Of a stretch of 64,000 nucleotides of DNA, positions 53,366 through 63,619 are shown piece by piece (within the stretch, counting starts at the first letter, position 1; the number at the start of each line of letters is the position of its first letter). Made by a program: the position numbers and the translations under genes. The stretch comes from Zygnema cylindricum (lineage: Eukaryota; Streptophyta; Zygnematophyceae; Zygnematales; Zygnemataceae): positions 130,723 to 194,722 of the forward strand of contig JBBHKE010001075.1 in NCBI GenBank assembly GCA_037447655.1, given 5' to 3'. The notes below the pieces were generated by a model. The model saw nothing but the letters and a program-made list of their open reading frames with translations, was not told where the DNA came from and did not search any database.

Positions 53366-53488
53366 AAAATCGAACCGAAACTACCATCGTCGGGATTAGA
53401 GACTGTGATTTTTTGGCACTTACTTTTTGCCCATTTCTTCGAACCTTGACAATTGGCGCTTTTGACTCTCCACCGTCGAATTTTTGCA

Positions 53489-53496
53489 TATAAATA
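53489..53496 (+). promoter_or_regulatory. TATA box, gene C
   Basis: TATAAATA after TTTTTGCA, about 102 nt before the ATG. Confidence 0.7.
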
Positions 53497-53597
53497 GTGC
53501 CTTGTTCTCCTCCTATTTTCATATAAGAGAAGAGACTTTGGAGTTTGGGAGAAACCAACATTTTCTTGAGATTGAGTTTTTGAGATTTTATTTCAAA

Positions 53598-53727
53598 ATG
53601 GTGTTCTTTCCTTTTTCTCGTGATTCTGTCGTCTTCTTTGGGGTTTTGTTTTTAATTTTTGTGACGGCACTTCAATGTTCGGTCGACACCAAAGAAAATG
53701 AAGGAAATGATATTATCACCAATCTTG
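53598..53727 (+). CDS. Gene C exon 1: signal peptide
   Basis: 130 nt, ATG in TTTCAAAATGG, ending AATCTTG|GTAAGA. Starts MVFFPFSRDSVVFFGVLFLI, then FVTALQC and SVDTKENEGND. Confidence 0.87.
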
Positions 53728-56700
53728 GTAAGATAAATGGATCAGAATTGTATTGAAACTATGTATTTTGGATTTGTTTTTGGATTTTGGTTATTCGTTT
53801 TATAAGTTTCTGTTTGTAACACAAAAAAAAAGGTTTGATATTTAGGATTTTCAATTCTTAAATTGACTATTAAAACATTGCTAATCCTAGTTTCATAAAC
53901 ACCAACTTCATGCTTTTAAAGCAATTTACATGCAATAATCAGTACTATGAGTTTTTGCCTTGCAACCCAGTTTTTTTTTTTTAAAGATATTTCTTTTTAT
54001 TTTCTCTTTTCCCTTTGTTAGGCATTGTTGGCCAAACTGGACGGAAGTTACTCGAAGAAGGACGAGGTATTTCTAAATCAAACCTAATTTGTTGTTCGTC
54101 AGTCTCTTTTTTTTATTGATGACTACCAACATCGTTTCTTTTTCTCTTTATTACAAGTTGCTGAAAATATCACTTTCTTGTTGATTTCAATGGATTTTTT
54201 TATCACTTCTTTGAGTATTCATATTTCACTTTCTATTTCTGGTTTTGTCGTTTTTTGCTTTGTTGTTATTTGGACTTCCTCCCTCTCGCTCTCTCTTTAT
54301 CATTCCATCTCTCACTTTTCTTGTTTGATTTTTGTTTTGGGGAATCCTAGAGGTCGGACACAAATGGAGTGGCAAAAAGGGATGGAAAAAAGACAAATGG
54401 TACGGAAAAGGATACGCAAAGGGATTTTCTCCCAAACAAAAGACGCTAGAAGACGAAAGAGAGATTCTTGAGAATGGGAGAGAGGATCTCGAAGACGGAA
54501 GAGGTGAAAAGAAAGCAAAAAAGCAAAATTTGTTGACTCGTTTGAAATTTTATCAAATACATTAAATGGCTCAAAATCTGTTCGTTTTCGTTTACCCCAA
54601 TTCTCCAGTTTCTATTTATTTTAATTTCCATTTCCAAATTTCCCATTTCCCAATTCGTCAAAATCTCATTTCGCTAATTTCCCAACTCTGCATATCTTGA
54701 TTCCAAAATTCTCCAATTTCTCCATTCCCAATTTCCTATTTTCTAAATTCCCAATTTTCATTTCATTATTCCCAAAATTGCCCAATTCCCAATTCCACAG
54801 TTCTCAATTTCCAAAATCGTCGATACCCCTATTTCTCGATTTCCAATTTCCTTAAAATTGTTATTTGTACCTCCTCCCTTTCTCTCTCTCTCGTTCTCTA
54901 CCTCTCTCTTCCTCCCTCTCTCTCCCTCTCTCTCTCTTTTCATGTTTGATTTTTTCTTTCTGGGGTTCCAGAGCTCGGGCACAAACGGAGAGGCAAAAAG
55001 GGATGGAAAAAAGACAAGTGGTACAGAAAGGGATATGGAATGGGATTTTCTCCTAAAAGAAAGACACTAGAAGACAAAACGGAGTTCTCGAGGATAGGAG
55101 AGAGGATCTCGAAGATGGAAGAGGTGAAAAGAAAACAAAGAAGCATAATTTGTGGACTCGTTTGTGACTTTGTCAAATTCATTAAATGGTCTCCAAATGT
55201 AGCTTTTGTTAACTAAATACCCGATTCTCCAACTTCCATTCTTTTTAGTTTTCAATTTTCAAATTCCCCAATTTTCCAATTCGTCAAAATCTCATTTTGC
55301 CAATTTCCCAATTCTCGGTATCTTTTTTTCCCAATTCTCCAATTAACCCAAGGCCGTTTTCCTTATTTCCAATTTCATATGATTCTTAAAATTGCCCGAA
55401 TCCAAATTCCCCAGTTCCCAATTTACCGATTCCCCAATTTCTCAATTCTCCAAATCCCTAAATTCCCACATTCTAAATTCCCCGTTTTCCTTATTTCCAA
55501 TATCCCATGATTCTCAAAATTTCCCAAATCCTAATTCCCCAAATTCCCAATTTCCCAATTTCTTATGTTCTCAATTTCCAATTTTCGAAAATTGTTGTTT
55601 GTACCTCCTCCCTTTCTCTCTCTCGTTCTTTTTCTCTCGTTCTCTTTGTCTCTCTTTCTCTCTCACCCTCCCTCTCTCACTCTCCCTTTACTTGTTTTAT
55701 TTTTGTTTTTGCGGGTCCCAAAGTTCGGGCACAAGTGGAGTGGCAAAAAGGGATGGAAAAAGACAAATGGTACGGAAAGGGATTTTCTCTTGAACGAAAG
55801 ACACTTGAAGATGTTAGGATATTGTACTGAGCACTTACTTAGCGACGAGATACTCTCGTAGCTAAAGTAGCGACGACTAGCGACGAAAGTTGTCTCGTCG
55901 CTAGATAATTGAAGTGACGTAGAAAGTTAGCGACATTGTTAACCCGTTTGAAACTTTGTCAAATACATTAAATAGGCTACAAATGTGGTAGTTTTCGTTA
56001 ACCTAGTACCAAATTCTCCAATTTTTATTTCTTCAATTTTCAATTTGAACTTTTTCAATATCCCAATTCGTCAAAAACTCATTTTTTTCAATTTCCCAAT
56101 TTCCCAATTCTCCATATCTTGATTCCCCAATTCTCCAATTTGTCCATTCCCGATTTCCTTATTTCCGATTTCCCAAATTTTTGTTTCATGATTCCCAAAG
56201 TTTCCCAATTCCCAATTACAAATTCCTCGGCACCCCAATTTCTCAGTCCTCCGATTTCCTCAAAATTGCTATTTGGACCTCCTTCCTTTCTCTCTCTCGT
56301 TCTATTTCTCTCGTTCTTTTTGTCTCTAATCTCTCTCTCTCTTCCTCTCTCTCTCTCCCTTTTCTTGTTTGATTTTTGTTTTCGGGGGTCCCAGAGCTCG
56401 GGCACAAATGGAGTGGCAAAAAGGGATGGAAAAAAGACAAATGGTACGGAAAGGGATACGGAAAGGGATTTTCTCCCAAACGAAAGACACTAGAAGACGA
56501 AAGGGAGATTCTCGAGGATGGGAGAGAGGATCTCGAAGGCGGAAGAGGTGAAAAGAAAATATTAAAAAAAAAAAATTGACTCGTTTGTGACTTTATGAAG
56601 TACATTCAATGGGCTCCAAATGTGCTTTGTTTGTGTTAACTGAATACCCTATTCTCCAATTTGTATTTTTTAAATTTTTAAATTTTAAATTCCCCAATTT

Positions 56701-58360
56701 CCCATTTCGTCAAAATCTCATGTTGCCTATTTCCCAACTCTCCATAACTTGATTCCCCAATTCTCCAATTTCTCTTTTCCGGTTTCCTTATTATCAATTT
56801 CCAAATTTTTCAGTTCATGATTCCCAGAATCGCCCAGATCCCAATTCCCCAGTTCCTAATTCCCCAATTCCCCGATTCACCAAAACCTCAATTCTCCAAA
56901 TCCCCAAATTTCCACATTCTAAATTCCTTGATTTCTCAATTTCCAGTCTCCTTAGAATTATTATTTGGACCTCCTTCCTTTATCTCCTGCTCTCTCTCTC
57001 CGTCTGTGTCTCTCTCTCCCTCTCACTCTGTCTCTCTCCCCCCCCTCCCTCTCCCTCTGTCTCTCTCTCACTCTCTCTCTCACTCTCTCTCTCTAAGTTC
57101 TTTTTTGATTTTTGTTTTCACGGTTCCCAGAGCTCAGACACAAATGGAGTAGCAAAAAGGGATGGAAAAAAGACAAATGGTACGGAAAAGGATACGCAAA
57201 GGGATTTTCTCCCAAACGAAAGACTCTAGAAGACGAGAGAGAGATTCTCGAGAATGGGAGAGAAGATCTTGAAGACGGAAGAGGTGAAAAGAAAACAAAA
57301 AAAGCAAAAGTTGTTGACTCGTTTGAAACCTTGTCAAATACATTACATAGGCTCCAAATGTGTTTAGTTTCAGTTAACTTAATACCCAATTCTCCAATTT
57401 CCATTTTTTTCAGTTTTGAATTTCCAAATTTTCCAATTTCCCAATTCGTCAAAATCTCATTTCGCCAATTTCCCATCTCTGCAAATCTTGATTCCACAAA
57501 TTCTCCAATTTCTCCATACCCGATTTCCTTATTTCTAAATTCCCAATTTTTCATTTCATTATTCCCAAAACTGCCGAATTCCCAATTCCACAGTTCTCAA
57601 TTTCCAATTTCCTCGCCTCCCTTTCCCTCTCTCGTTTCTTTCTCTCTTTCTTCCTCCCTCTCTCTCCTTCTCACTCCCTTTTCATATTTGATTTTTTTTT
57701 CGGGGGTCCCAGAGCTTGGGCACAAATGGAGTGGCAAGAAGGGATGGAAAAAAGACAAATTTTACGGAAAGGGATACGGAAAGGGATACGGAAAGGGATT
57801 TTCTCCTAAAAGAAAGACACTAGAAGACGAAAGGGAGATTCTTGAAGATGGGAGAGAGGATCTCGAAGAAGGAAGAGGTGAAAAGAAAACAAAAAAGCAA
57901 AATTTGTTGACTCGTTTGTGACTTTTTCCAATACATTAAATGGGCTCTAAATGAGTTTCAGTTTTCGTACTGATTACCCGATTCTCCAATTTCCATTTTT
58001 TTAGTTTTCAATTTCCGAATTCCCCAATTTCCCAATTTTTCAAAATCTCATTTTGCCAATTTCCCAACTCTCGGTATCTTTATTCCCCAATTCTACAATT
58101 GACCCAATCCCATTTTCCTTATTTCCAATTTCCCATGATTCTTAAAATTTCCCGAATCCCAATTCTTTAGTTCCCAAATTCTCAATTTCCCGATTCCCCA
58201 ATTTTTCAATTCTCCGAATCCCCAAATTCCCACATTCTAAATTCGCCGATTTCTCAGTTTCCCATTTCCTTAGAATCGTCATTTGGATCTCCTCCCTTTC
58301 TCTTTTCCTTAGAATTGTTATTTGGACCTAATCTTCTCTCATCTCTCTCTCACTCTTTCC

Positions 58361-58400
<40 letters not shown>

Positions 58401-61400
58401 GTTTGATTTATTTTTCGGGGTCCTAGAGCTCGGACACAAATGGAGTGGCAAAAAGGGATGGAAGAAAAACAAATGGTACGGAAAGGGAGGAAAGGGATTT
58501 TCTCCTAAACGAAAGACACTAGAAGACGAAAGGGATATTCTCGAGGATGGGAGAGAGGATCTCGAAGAAGGAAGAGGTGAAAAGAAAACAAAAAATCAAA
58601 ATTTGTTGACTCGTTTAAAACCTTGTCAAATACATTACATGGGCATAAATGTATTTACTTTTCGTTAACTTAATACCCAGTTCTCCAATTTCCATTTTTT
58701 CATTTTTAATTTCCAAATTTTCCAATTTCCCAATTCGTCAAAATCTCATTTCGCCAATTTCCCAACTCTCCATATCTTTATTCTTAAGTTCTCCAACTTC
58801 TCTATTCCCGATTTCCTTATTTCCAATTTCCATTTTTTTTTTCATGATTCCCAAAATCGTCCTATTCCCAATTTCCAAATTCCTCGATACCCCAATTTCT
58901 TAATTCTTCAGTTCCCCGAATTCTCACATTCTAAATTCCTCGACTCCCTGATTTCTCAATTTACAATTTCCTCAAAATTGTTAATTTTACCTCTGCCCTT
59001 TCTCTCTCTCGTCCTTTTTCTCTCGTTCTCTTTGTCTCTCTTTCTCTCTCTCTCCCTTTTCTTCAATGATTTTTTTTTTCGCTGGTGTCAGAGCTCGGGC
59101 ACAAATGGAGTGGCAAAAAGGGACGGAGAAAAGATAAATGGTACGGAAAGGGATACGGAAAGGAATTTTCCCCCAAACGAAAGATACTAGAAGACGAAAG
59201 AGAGATTCTCGAGGATGGGAGAGAGGATCTCGAAGACGGAAGAGGTGAAAAGAAAACAAAAAAGCAAAAACTGTTTACCGTTTGTGACCTTTATCAAATA
59301 CAATTAATGTGCTCCAAATGTGTTTAGTTTTGGTCAACTTAATACCCGATTCTCCAATTTACTTTTTTTCAATTTCCAAATTGGCCAGTTTCCCAACTCG
59401 TCAAAATGTTAAGTTGCCAATTTACAGCTCTCCATGTCTTGATTACCCAATTCTCCAATTTCCCCATTCCCGATTTCCTTATTTTCAATTTCCTAATTCC
59501 CCGATTCCCGTATTATGATTCCCCAATTTTCCCATTCCCAGTTTCCTCATTTCCGATTTTCCCGTTGTTCATTTTTTATTATTCCCAAAATTTCCCAATT
59601 CCCACTTTCCAAATTTTCAGTTACCCCATCTTTAATTTCCCGATTCCCAGATTCCCCAATTTCCCTATTCTTTATTCCTCGATTCCCCCAATTCTCAATT
59701 TCCATTTTCCAAATTACTTTCTGATTTTTTCTGTTGTTTTGTCTTTGTCATTGCATTTTTCTGGTGTAGAACTCAAACACACCGGATCAAAAACGGCCAA
59801 ACGTTCAGGAAAATGAAGGATATAAAAGAGAGACAATAAAAATTAACACTTTGTAATCTTTTATTTTTTTTGTGAATATATCACATGCATGGGCAACTGT
59901 GTTTTGTTTTTGCAGACCATAGCTCATTTCAATTTTGCTTTTTACTTTTTATTGTTTTTCCTGTCACAGAACTTACACACAAATGGGCTGGAAAGAAATA
60001 CAAAGGATGGAAAAAAGGCAANNNNNNNNNNAGTGGAGAAGGCAGAAGCTCTAGGAGAGAGGGTAGGAGCTTTTAGAGGGAAAGCAGAAGACTTTCTAAT
60101 GTTTGGTTTATTTTATGTGTGTGTTGTTACCACAAGGAGGTTTTTCTATAAGTTATATAATTCATGTTACGTTTATGTTGAAGAAAAGAAGGAAGGAAAA
60201 TGAAGACTAGAAAGATGCGGAGGAATGACGTGTACCTATATATATTAGTTGAGACTTCGTGGTAGAATTATCTTTAAGGAGGCGTAGCTTGTTAAGGAGG
60301 CGTAGAAAGATCAGAAGTAAAAGGAAGGAAGAAAAGAAGTTGTATTTGCATTGTACTTAATATATTGAATATCTTTTTGGAGGAACACCATTGTTGTGTG
60401 TGTATTTTATTTGGTTTGTAATCTTTCAGAAGACGAAAGGGAGATTTTCGAGGATGGGAGAGAGGATCTCGAAGACGGAAGAGGTGAAAAGAAAACAGAA
60501 AAACATAGTATGTTGACTCGTTTGTGACTTTATCAAAATGGGCTCCAAATGTATTTAGTTTATTACCCAATTCTCCAATTTCCATTTCTTCAATTTTCAA
60601 TATAAAATTTTTCAATTTCCCAATTCGTCAAAATCTCATTTTCCCAATTTACCAATTTCCCAATTCTCTATATCTTGATTCACCAATTCTCCAATTTCTC
60701 CATTCCCAATCTTCTTATTTCCAATTTCCCACTTTTTTATTTCTTGATTCCCAAAATTGACCAATTCCGAAATCCGAATTCCTCGATACCCCAATTTCTC
60801 AATCCTCTGATCTCCCAAATTCCCACTTTCTAAATTCCCCAACTTCTCAATTTCCAATTTCCTCAAATTTGCTATTTGGACCTCCTCCCTTTCTCTCTCT
60901 CGTTCTTTTTCTCTTGTTCTCTTTCTCTCTTTCTCTCCCTCTCTCCCTCTCTCCCTCTCCCTTTTCTTGTTTGATTTCTGTTTTCGGGGGTCCTAGAGCT
61001 CGGGCACAAATGGATTGGTAGAAAGGGATGGAAAAAAGACAAATGGTACGGAAAGAGATTTTCTCCTAAACGAAAGACACTAGAAGATAAAAGGCAGATT
61101 CTCGAGGATGGGAGAGGATCTCGAAGACGGAAGAGGTGAAAAGAAAACAAAAAAGAAAAATTTGTTGACCCGATTGAAACTTTGTCAAGTACATTAAATA
61201 GGCTACAAATGTGTTAGTTTTCGTTAACATAATACCCAATTCTCCAATTTCCATTTCTTCAATTTTCAATTTGAACTTTTTCAATTTCCCAATTCATCAA
61301 AATCCCATTTTTCCAATTCCCCAATTCTCCAATTTCTCCATTCCCAATTTCCTTATTTCCAATTTCCCAAATTTTTGTTTCATGATTCCCAAATTTTCCC

Positions 61401-63619
61401 GATTCCCAATTACAAATTCCTCGGCACCCCAATTTCTCAATCCTCCGATTTCCTCAAAATTGCTATTCTGACCTCCTTCCTTTCTCTCTCTCGTTCTTTT
61501 TCTCTCGTTCTTTTTCTCTCTTTGTCTCCCTCTCTCCCTCTCTCTCTCTCCCTTTTCTTGTTTGATTTTTGTCTTCGGGGGTCCTAGAGCTCGGGCACAA
61601 AAGGAGTGGCAAAAAAGGATGGAAAAAAGACAAATGGTACGCAAAGGGATATTCTCCTAAACGAAAGACACTAAAAGACGAAAGGGAGATTCTCGAGGAT
61701 GGGAGAGAGGATCTTGAAGACGTAAGAGGCGAAAAAAAAAACAAAAAAGCAAAATTTGTTGACTCGTTTGAAACTTTGTCAAATACATTAAATGGGCTCC
61801 AAATGACGTTGTAGTTGTTTTAACTTAATATCCGATTCTTCAATTTTGATTTTTTCAATTATCACTTTCCAAATTACCCAATTTCCTAATTTGTCAAAAT
61901 CTCATTTTGCTAATTTCCTAACTCTGCAATCTTGATTCCACAATTCTCCAATTTCTCCATTCCCAATTTTCATTTCATTATTCCCAAAATTTCCCAATTC
62001 CCAATTCCACAGTTCTCAATTTCCAAAATCCTCGATACCTCAATTTCTCAATTTCCAATTTCCTTAAAATTGTTGTTTGTACCTCCTCCCTGTCTCTTTC
62101 TCCCGCTCTCTATCTCTCTCTTCGTCCCTCTCTCTCCTTCTCTCTCTCTTTTCATGTTTGATTTTTGCTTTCGTCCCTCTCTCTCCCTCTCTCTCCCTTT
62201 TCATGTTTGATTTTTGCTTTTGGGGGGTTCCAGAGCTCGGACACAAATAGAGTGGCAAAAAGGGATGGAAAATGACAAGTGGTGCAAAAAGGGATATGGA
62301 AAGGGATTTTCTCCTAAAAGAAAGACACTAGAGGACTAAAGGGAGATTCTCGAGGATGGGAGAGAGGATCTCGAAGACGGAAGAGGTGAAAAGAAAACAA
62401 AGAAGCATAATTTGTTGACTCGTTTGTGACTTTGTCAAATTCATTAAATGGTCTCCAAATGTGTTTAGCTTTCGTTAAATGAATACCCGATTCTCCAGTT
62501 TCCATTCTTTTTAGTTTTTAATTTTCAAATTCCCCAATTTTCCAATTCGTCAAAATCTTATTTTGTCAATTTCTCAACTCTCTATATCTTTATTCCCCAA
62601 TTCTCAAATTGACCCAAGGCCGTTTTCCTTATTTCCAATATCCCATGATTCTTAAAATTGCCCGAATCCCAATTCCCCGAATTCCCAATTCCCCAATTTC
62701 TCATGTTCTCAATTTCCAATTTCTTGAAAATTGTTATTTGTACCTCCTCCCTCTCTCTCTCTCGTTCTTTTTCTCTCGTTTCTCTTTGCCTCTCTTTCTC
62801 TCTCTCTCTCTCTGGCTCATTCTTTTTGTTCTTTTTGTTCTTTTTTTTCTTTTTCTGTCCTAATCCGAAGGGCTTCTCTATGGAAATGGAAATTTCCGCT
62901 AAAAGGAAAAAAAAAAGGACATGGAAAAGGCTACTTTTGAAATAGAAAATATTAAAAGATTGAGAGAGAGAGAGAGGGACCGGTTTCCTAAAAATGGGAA
63001 GAAGTGAATAGAACGGGAATTATATTTCTTAAATTATTTCAGTTTAATGACATATTCAATTGTATAACTTCTGATTTCTTTTCCTACAACTTTTGACTCC
63101 CAAATTTAAAAACTCCATTTAATTCGGTTCAAATGTGACCTCGGAAAGCCCCCCTTACAATTGTAAACCCTCTTTTTTATCCACGTGTTCTATAAATTTG
63201 CTATGTTTGATCTCGATTTCTCCTAATTTCCGTCTATACTGACGCTTCTTTTGTGTGCTCCTTGTCCTCTCCTTCCCTTCCTCCTCCTCCTCCTCGTTCT
63301 CCTCCTCCGTCTTCTCTTTTTCCCACCTCCTTCTCCTCCTCCTTCTCCGACTTCCCTTTTTCACTTCTCCTGCTTCTATGGTTTTCCTTTCTTCTACTCC
63401 TACTCCTTCTCCGGCATATCCTCCTTCTCCTTCTTCTGCTCCTCCTCCTCCTATTCCTCCTTCTCCTTCCTTATCTAGTTCGTCACCTTCTTCTCCTGTT
63501 TCTTTTGTTTTTCAATCTCCTTCTTCTTCTTCTCCTTCTCCTCCTCGTTCTCCTCCTATTTCTCCGGCTTTTTGCATTTTTTTTTTGTTTTTGTAGAGCT
63601 TCGATGGCGTTATCACTAG
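53598..63619 (+). CDS. Gene C: longest modular repeat gene, partly decayed
   Basis: Same architecture as gene B with more modules; family unrecognised. Intact in-frame exons: 53598-53727 (signal), 54022-54066 (linker), modules 54351-54503, 56395-56547, 57131-57283, 57713-57877, 58427-58576 and 59092-59244, then tail exon 59770-59816. Joined, these code about 382 residues. Modules at 54972, 55722, 60997 and 62234 carry frameshifts, lost splice sites or a stop. The one at 59970 runs into the N gap and the one at 61588 has a GC donor. Beyond 59816 the gene may be a decaying or misassembled extension. Several modules here have closer partners in gene B than their neighbours. Splicing is inferred. 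Confidence 0.7.
54022..54066 (+). CDS. Gene C exon 2: linker
   Basis: 45 nt, TTTGTTAG to GGACGAG|GTATTT, phase 1-1. GIVGQTGRKLLEEGR. Confidence 0.8.
54351..54503 (+). CDS. Gene C module 1 (type I, 51 codons)
   Basis: Acceptor TCCTAG. EVGHKWSGKKGWKKDKWYGK, then GYAKGFSPKQK (Arg lost from the KRK junction), acidic half with LENGRED. 153 nt, standard donor. Confidence 0.82.
54972..55123 (+). pseudogene. Gene C module 2, frameshifted
   Basis: Acceptor TTCCAG and donor intact. The cationic half is open (ELGHKRRGKKGWKKDKWYRK). One base is missing in the acidic half (GGAGTTCTCGAGG for GGAGATTCTCGAGG), so the exon is 152 nt and would break the frame if included. Confidence 0.75.
55722..55811 (+). 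pseudogene. Gene C module 3, 5' part, cut by a retrotransposon LTR
   Basis: The acceptor CAG is CAA, one A is missing in the GGAAAAAGAC run, and the exon stops at CACTTGAAGA where LTR sequence TGTTAGG begins. Its missing 3' part is at 60429-60483. Confidence 0.8.
55812..55934 (+). mobile_element. First 123 bp of a copia-3-family LTR
   Basis: TGTTAGGATATTGTACTGAG and the following GCGACGA-rich sequence match the copia-3 LTR start. It ends at GTTAGCGAC, where sequence switches to module intron (ACCCGTTTGAAACTTTGTC). Left flank GAAGA is the target duplication partner of 60429-60433. Confidence 0.85.
56395..56547 (+). CDS. Gene C module 4 (type I consensus)
   Basis: 153 nt. ELGHKWSGKKGWKKDKWYGK, GYGKGFSPKRK, then TLEDEREILEDGREDLEGGR. 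The cationic 31 residues carry 11 Lys/Arg against 2 Asp/Glu. Standard splice sites. Confidence 0.84.
57000..57095. repeat. CT microsatellite before module 5
   Basis: CTCTCTC with CCCTC and TGTCTC interruptions, ending 35 bp before the acceptor. Confidence 0.85.
57131..57283 (+). CDS. Gene C module 5 (type I)
   Basis: 153 nt. ELRHKWSSKKGWKKDKWYGK, GYAKGFSPKRK, acidic half with LENGRED. Similar to the modules at 54351 and 27907. Confidence 0.83.
57713..57877 (+). CDS. Gene C module 6 (type I, 55 codons)
   Basis: 165 nt. Has KFYGKGYGKGYGKGFSPKRK, one YGKG unit (12 nt) more than its gene B counterpart at 29125. Confidence 0.83.
58345..58396. repeat. CT microsatellite before module 7
   Basis: TCTCTC run ending 30 bp before the acceptor TCCTAG. 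Confidence 0.85.
58427..58576 (+). CDS. Gene C module 7 (type I, 50 codons)
   Basis: 150 nt. WYGKGGKGFSPKRK (one Tyr lost by a 3-nt deletion), acidic half with RDILEDGREDLEEGR. Frame kept. Confidence 0.82.
59092..59244 (+). CDS. Gene C module 8 (type I)
   Basis: 153 nt after TGGTGTCAG. ELGHKWSGKKGRRKDKWYGK, GYGKEFSPKRKILEDERE. Standard donor. Confidence 0.82.
59770..59816 (+). CDS. Gene C alternative tail exon KHTGSK
   Basis: ELKHTGSKTAKRSGK then TGA, with AATAAA shortly after; identical to the gene B tail exon. It is the first stop met if all intact upstream modules are joined. Confidence 0.5.
59970..60021 (+). CDS. Gene C type II module, truncated by the gap
   Basis: CTGTCACAG acceptor, then ELTHKWAGKKYKGWKKG before the run of N at 60022-60031. 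Sequence beyond the gap is unrelated to its expected continuation. Confidence 0.65.
60022..60031. other. Assembly gap (10 N)
   Basis: Ten unknown bases. Left side is a type II exon; right side is LTR or retroelement sequence. Confidence 0.99.
60032..60428 (+). mobile_element. End of a copia-3-family LTR
   Basis: From about 60228 it aligns with the copia-3 LTR end (GAGGCGTAGCTTGTTAAGGA, TTGGAGGAACACCATTGTTG, TTGGTTTGTAATCTTTCA). 60032-60227 is less certain and may be LTR or internal sequence. Followed by GAAGA, the target duplication also found at 55807-55811. Confidence 0.78.
60429..60483 (+). pseudogene. 3' part of the LTR-split module 3
   Basis: GAAGACGAAAGGGAGATTTT and the rest of an acidic half to GGAAGAG|GTGAAA. 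With the five duplicated bases counted once it completes the 55722-55811 fragment to 140 nt, one short of 141. Confidence 0.75.
60997..61135 (+). pseudogene. Gene C module, 2-nt deletion
   Basis: ELGHKWIGRKGWKKDKWYGK, RFSPKRK, then two bases missing in GGGAGAGGATC (normally GGGAGAGAGGATC). 139 nt, frame lost; splice sites intact. Confidence 0.75.
61588..61728 (+). CDS. Gene C module with GC donor
   Basis: 141 nt, phase 1-1, open: ELGHKRSGKKGWKKDKWYAK, GYSPKRKTLKDERE, LEDVR. The donor is GTAAGAG|GCGAAA. GC donors are functional in plants at low frequency but the rest of the site is not strong, so use is doubtful. Confidence 0.55.
62234..62385 (+). pseudogene. Gene C module with nonsense and frameshift
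   Basis: ELGHK then TAG (Trp codon mutated); about two bases lost at GGAAAATGAC, and further changes. Acceptor and donor remain. A 60-bp intron duplication (TTTTCATGTTTGATTTTTGC) lies just upstream. Confidence 0.78.
62871..62902 (+). CDS. Gene C divergent exon GLLYGNGNFR
   Basis: After AATCCGAAG, phase 1 reads GLLYGNGNFR then TAA. It is a shortened counterpart of gene B's 30884 exon, which shares GNGNF. The downstream part is decayed. Confidence 0.42.
63240..63596. repeat. Pyrimidine-rich last intron of gene C
   Basis: CTCCTCCTT-type repetition up to TTTTTGTAG, as in A and B. Confidence 0.75.
63597..63619 (+). CDS. Gene C last exon ELRWRYH
   Basis: Phase 1 acceptor TTTTTGTAG, ELRWRYH then TAG (the Gln of gene B's exon is the stop here). 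AATAAA at about 63632. Confidence 0.62.

Larger units (their letters stand above)
59662..60021. repeat. 360-bp block almost identical to 29762-30121
   Basis: Ends at the N gap, one difference seen. Much closer than other B/C pairs. Confidence 0.88.

Noticed and set aside
53598-63619. Animal bicycle or micro-exon effector gene identity
   Set aside because: The exon logic is similar, but the copia elements with exact TGGTATCAGAGC primer sites and the G-box promoters point to a plant, and modules have no paired CYC motifs.
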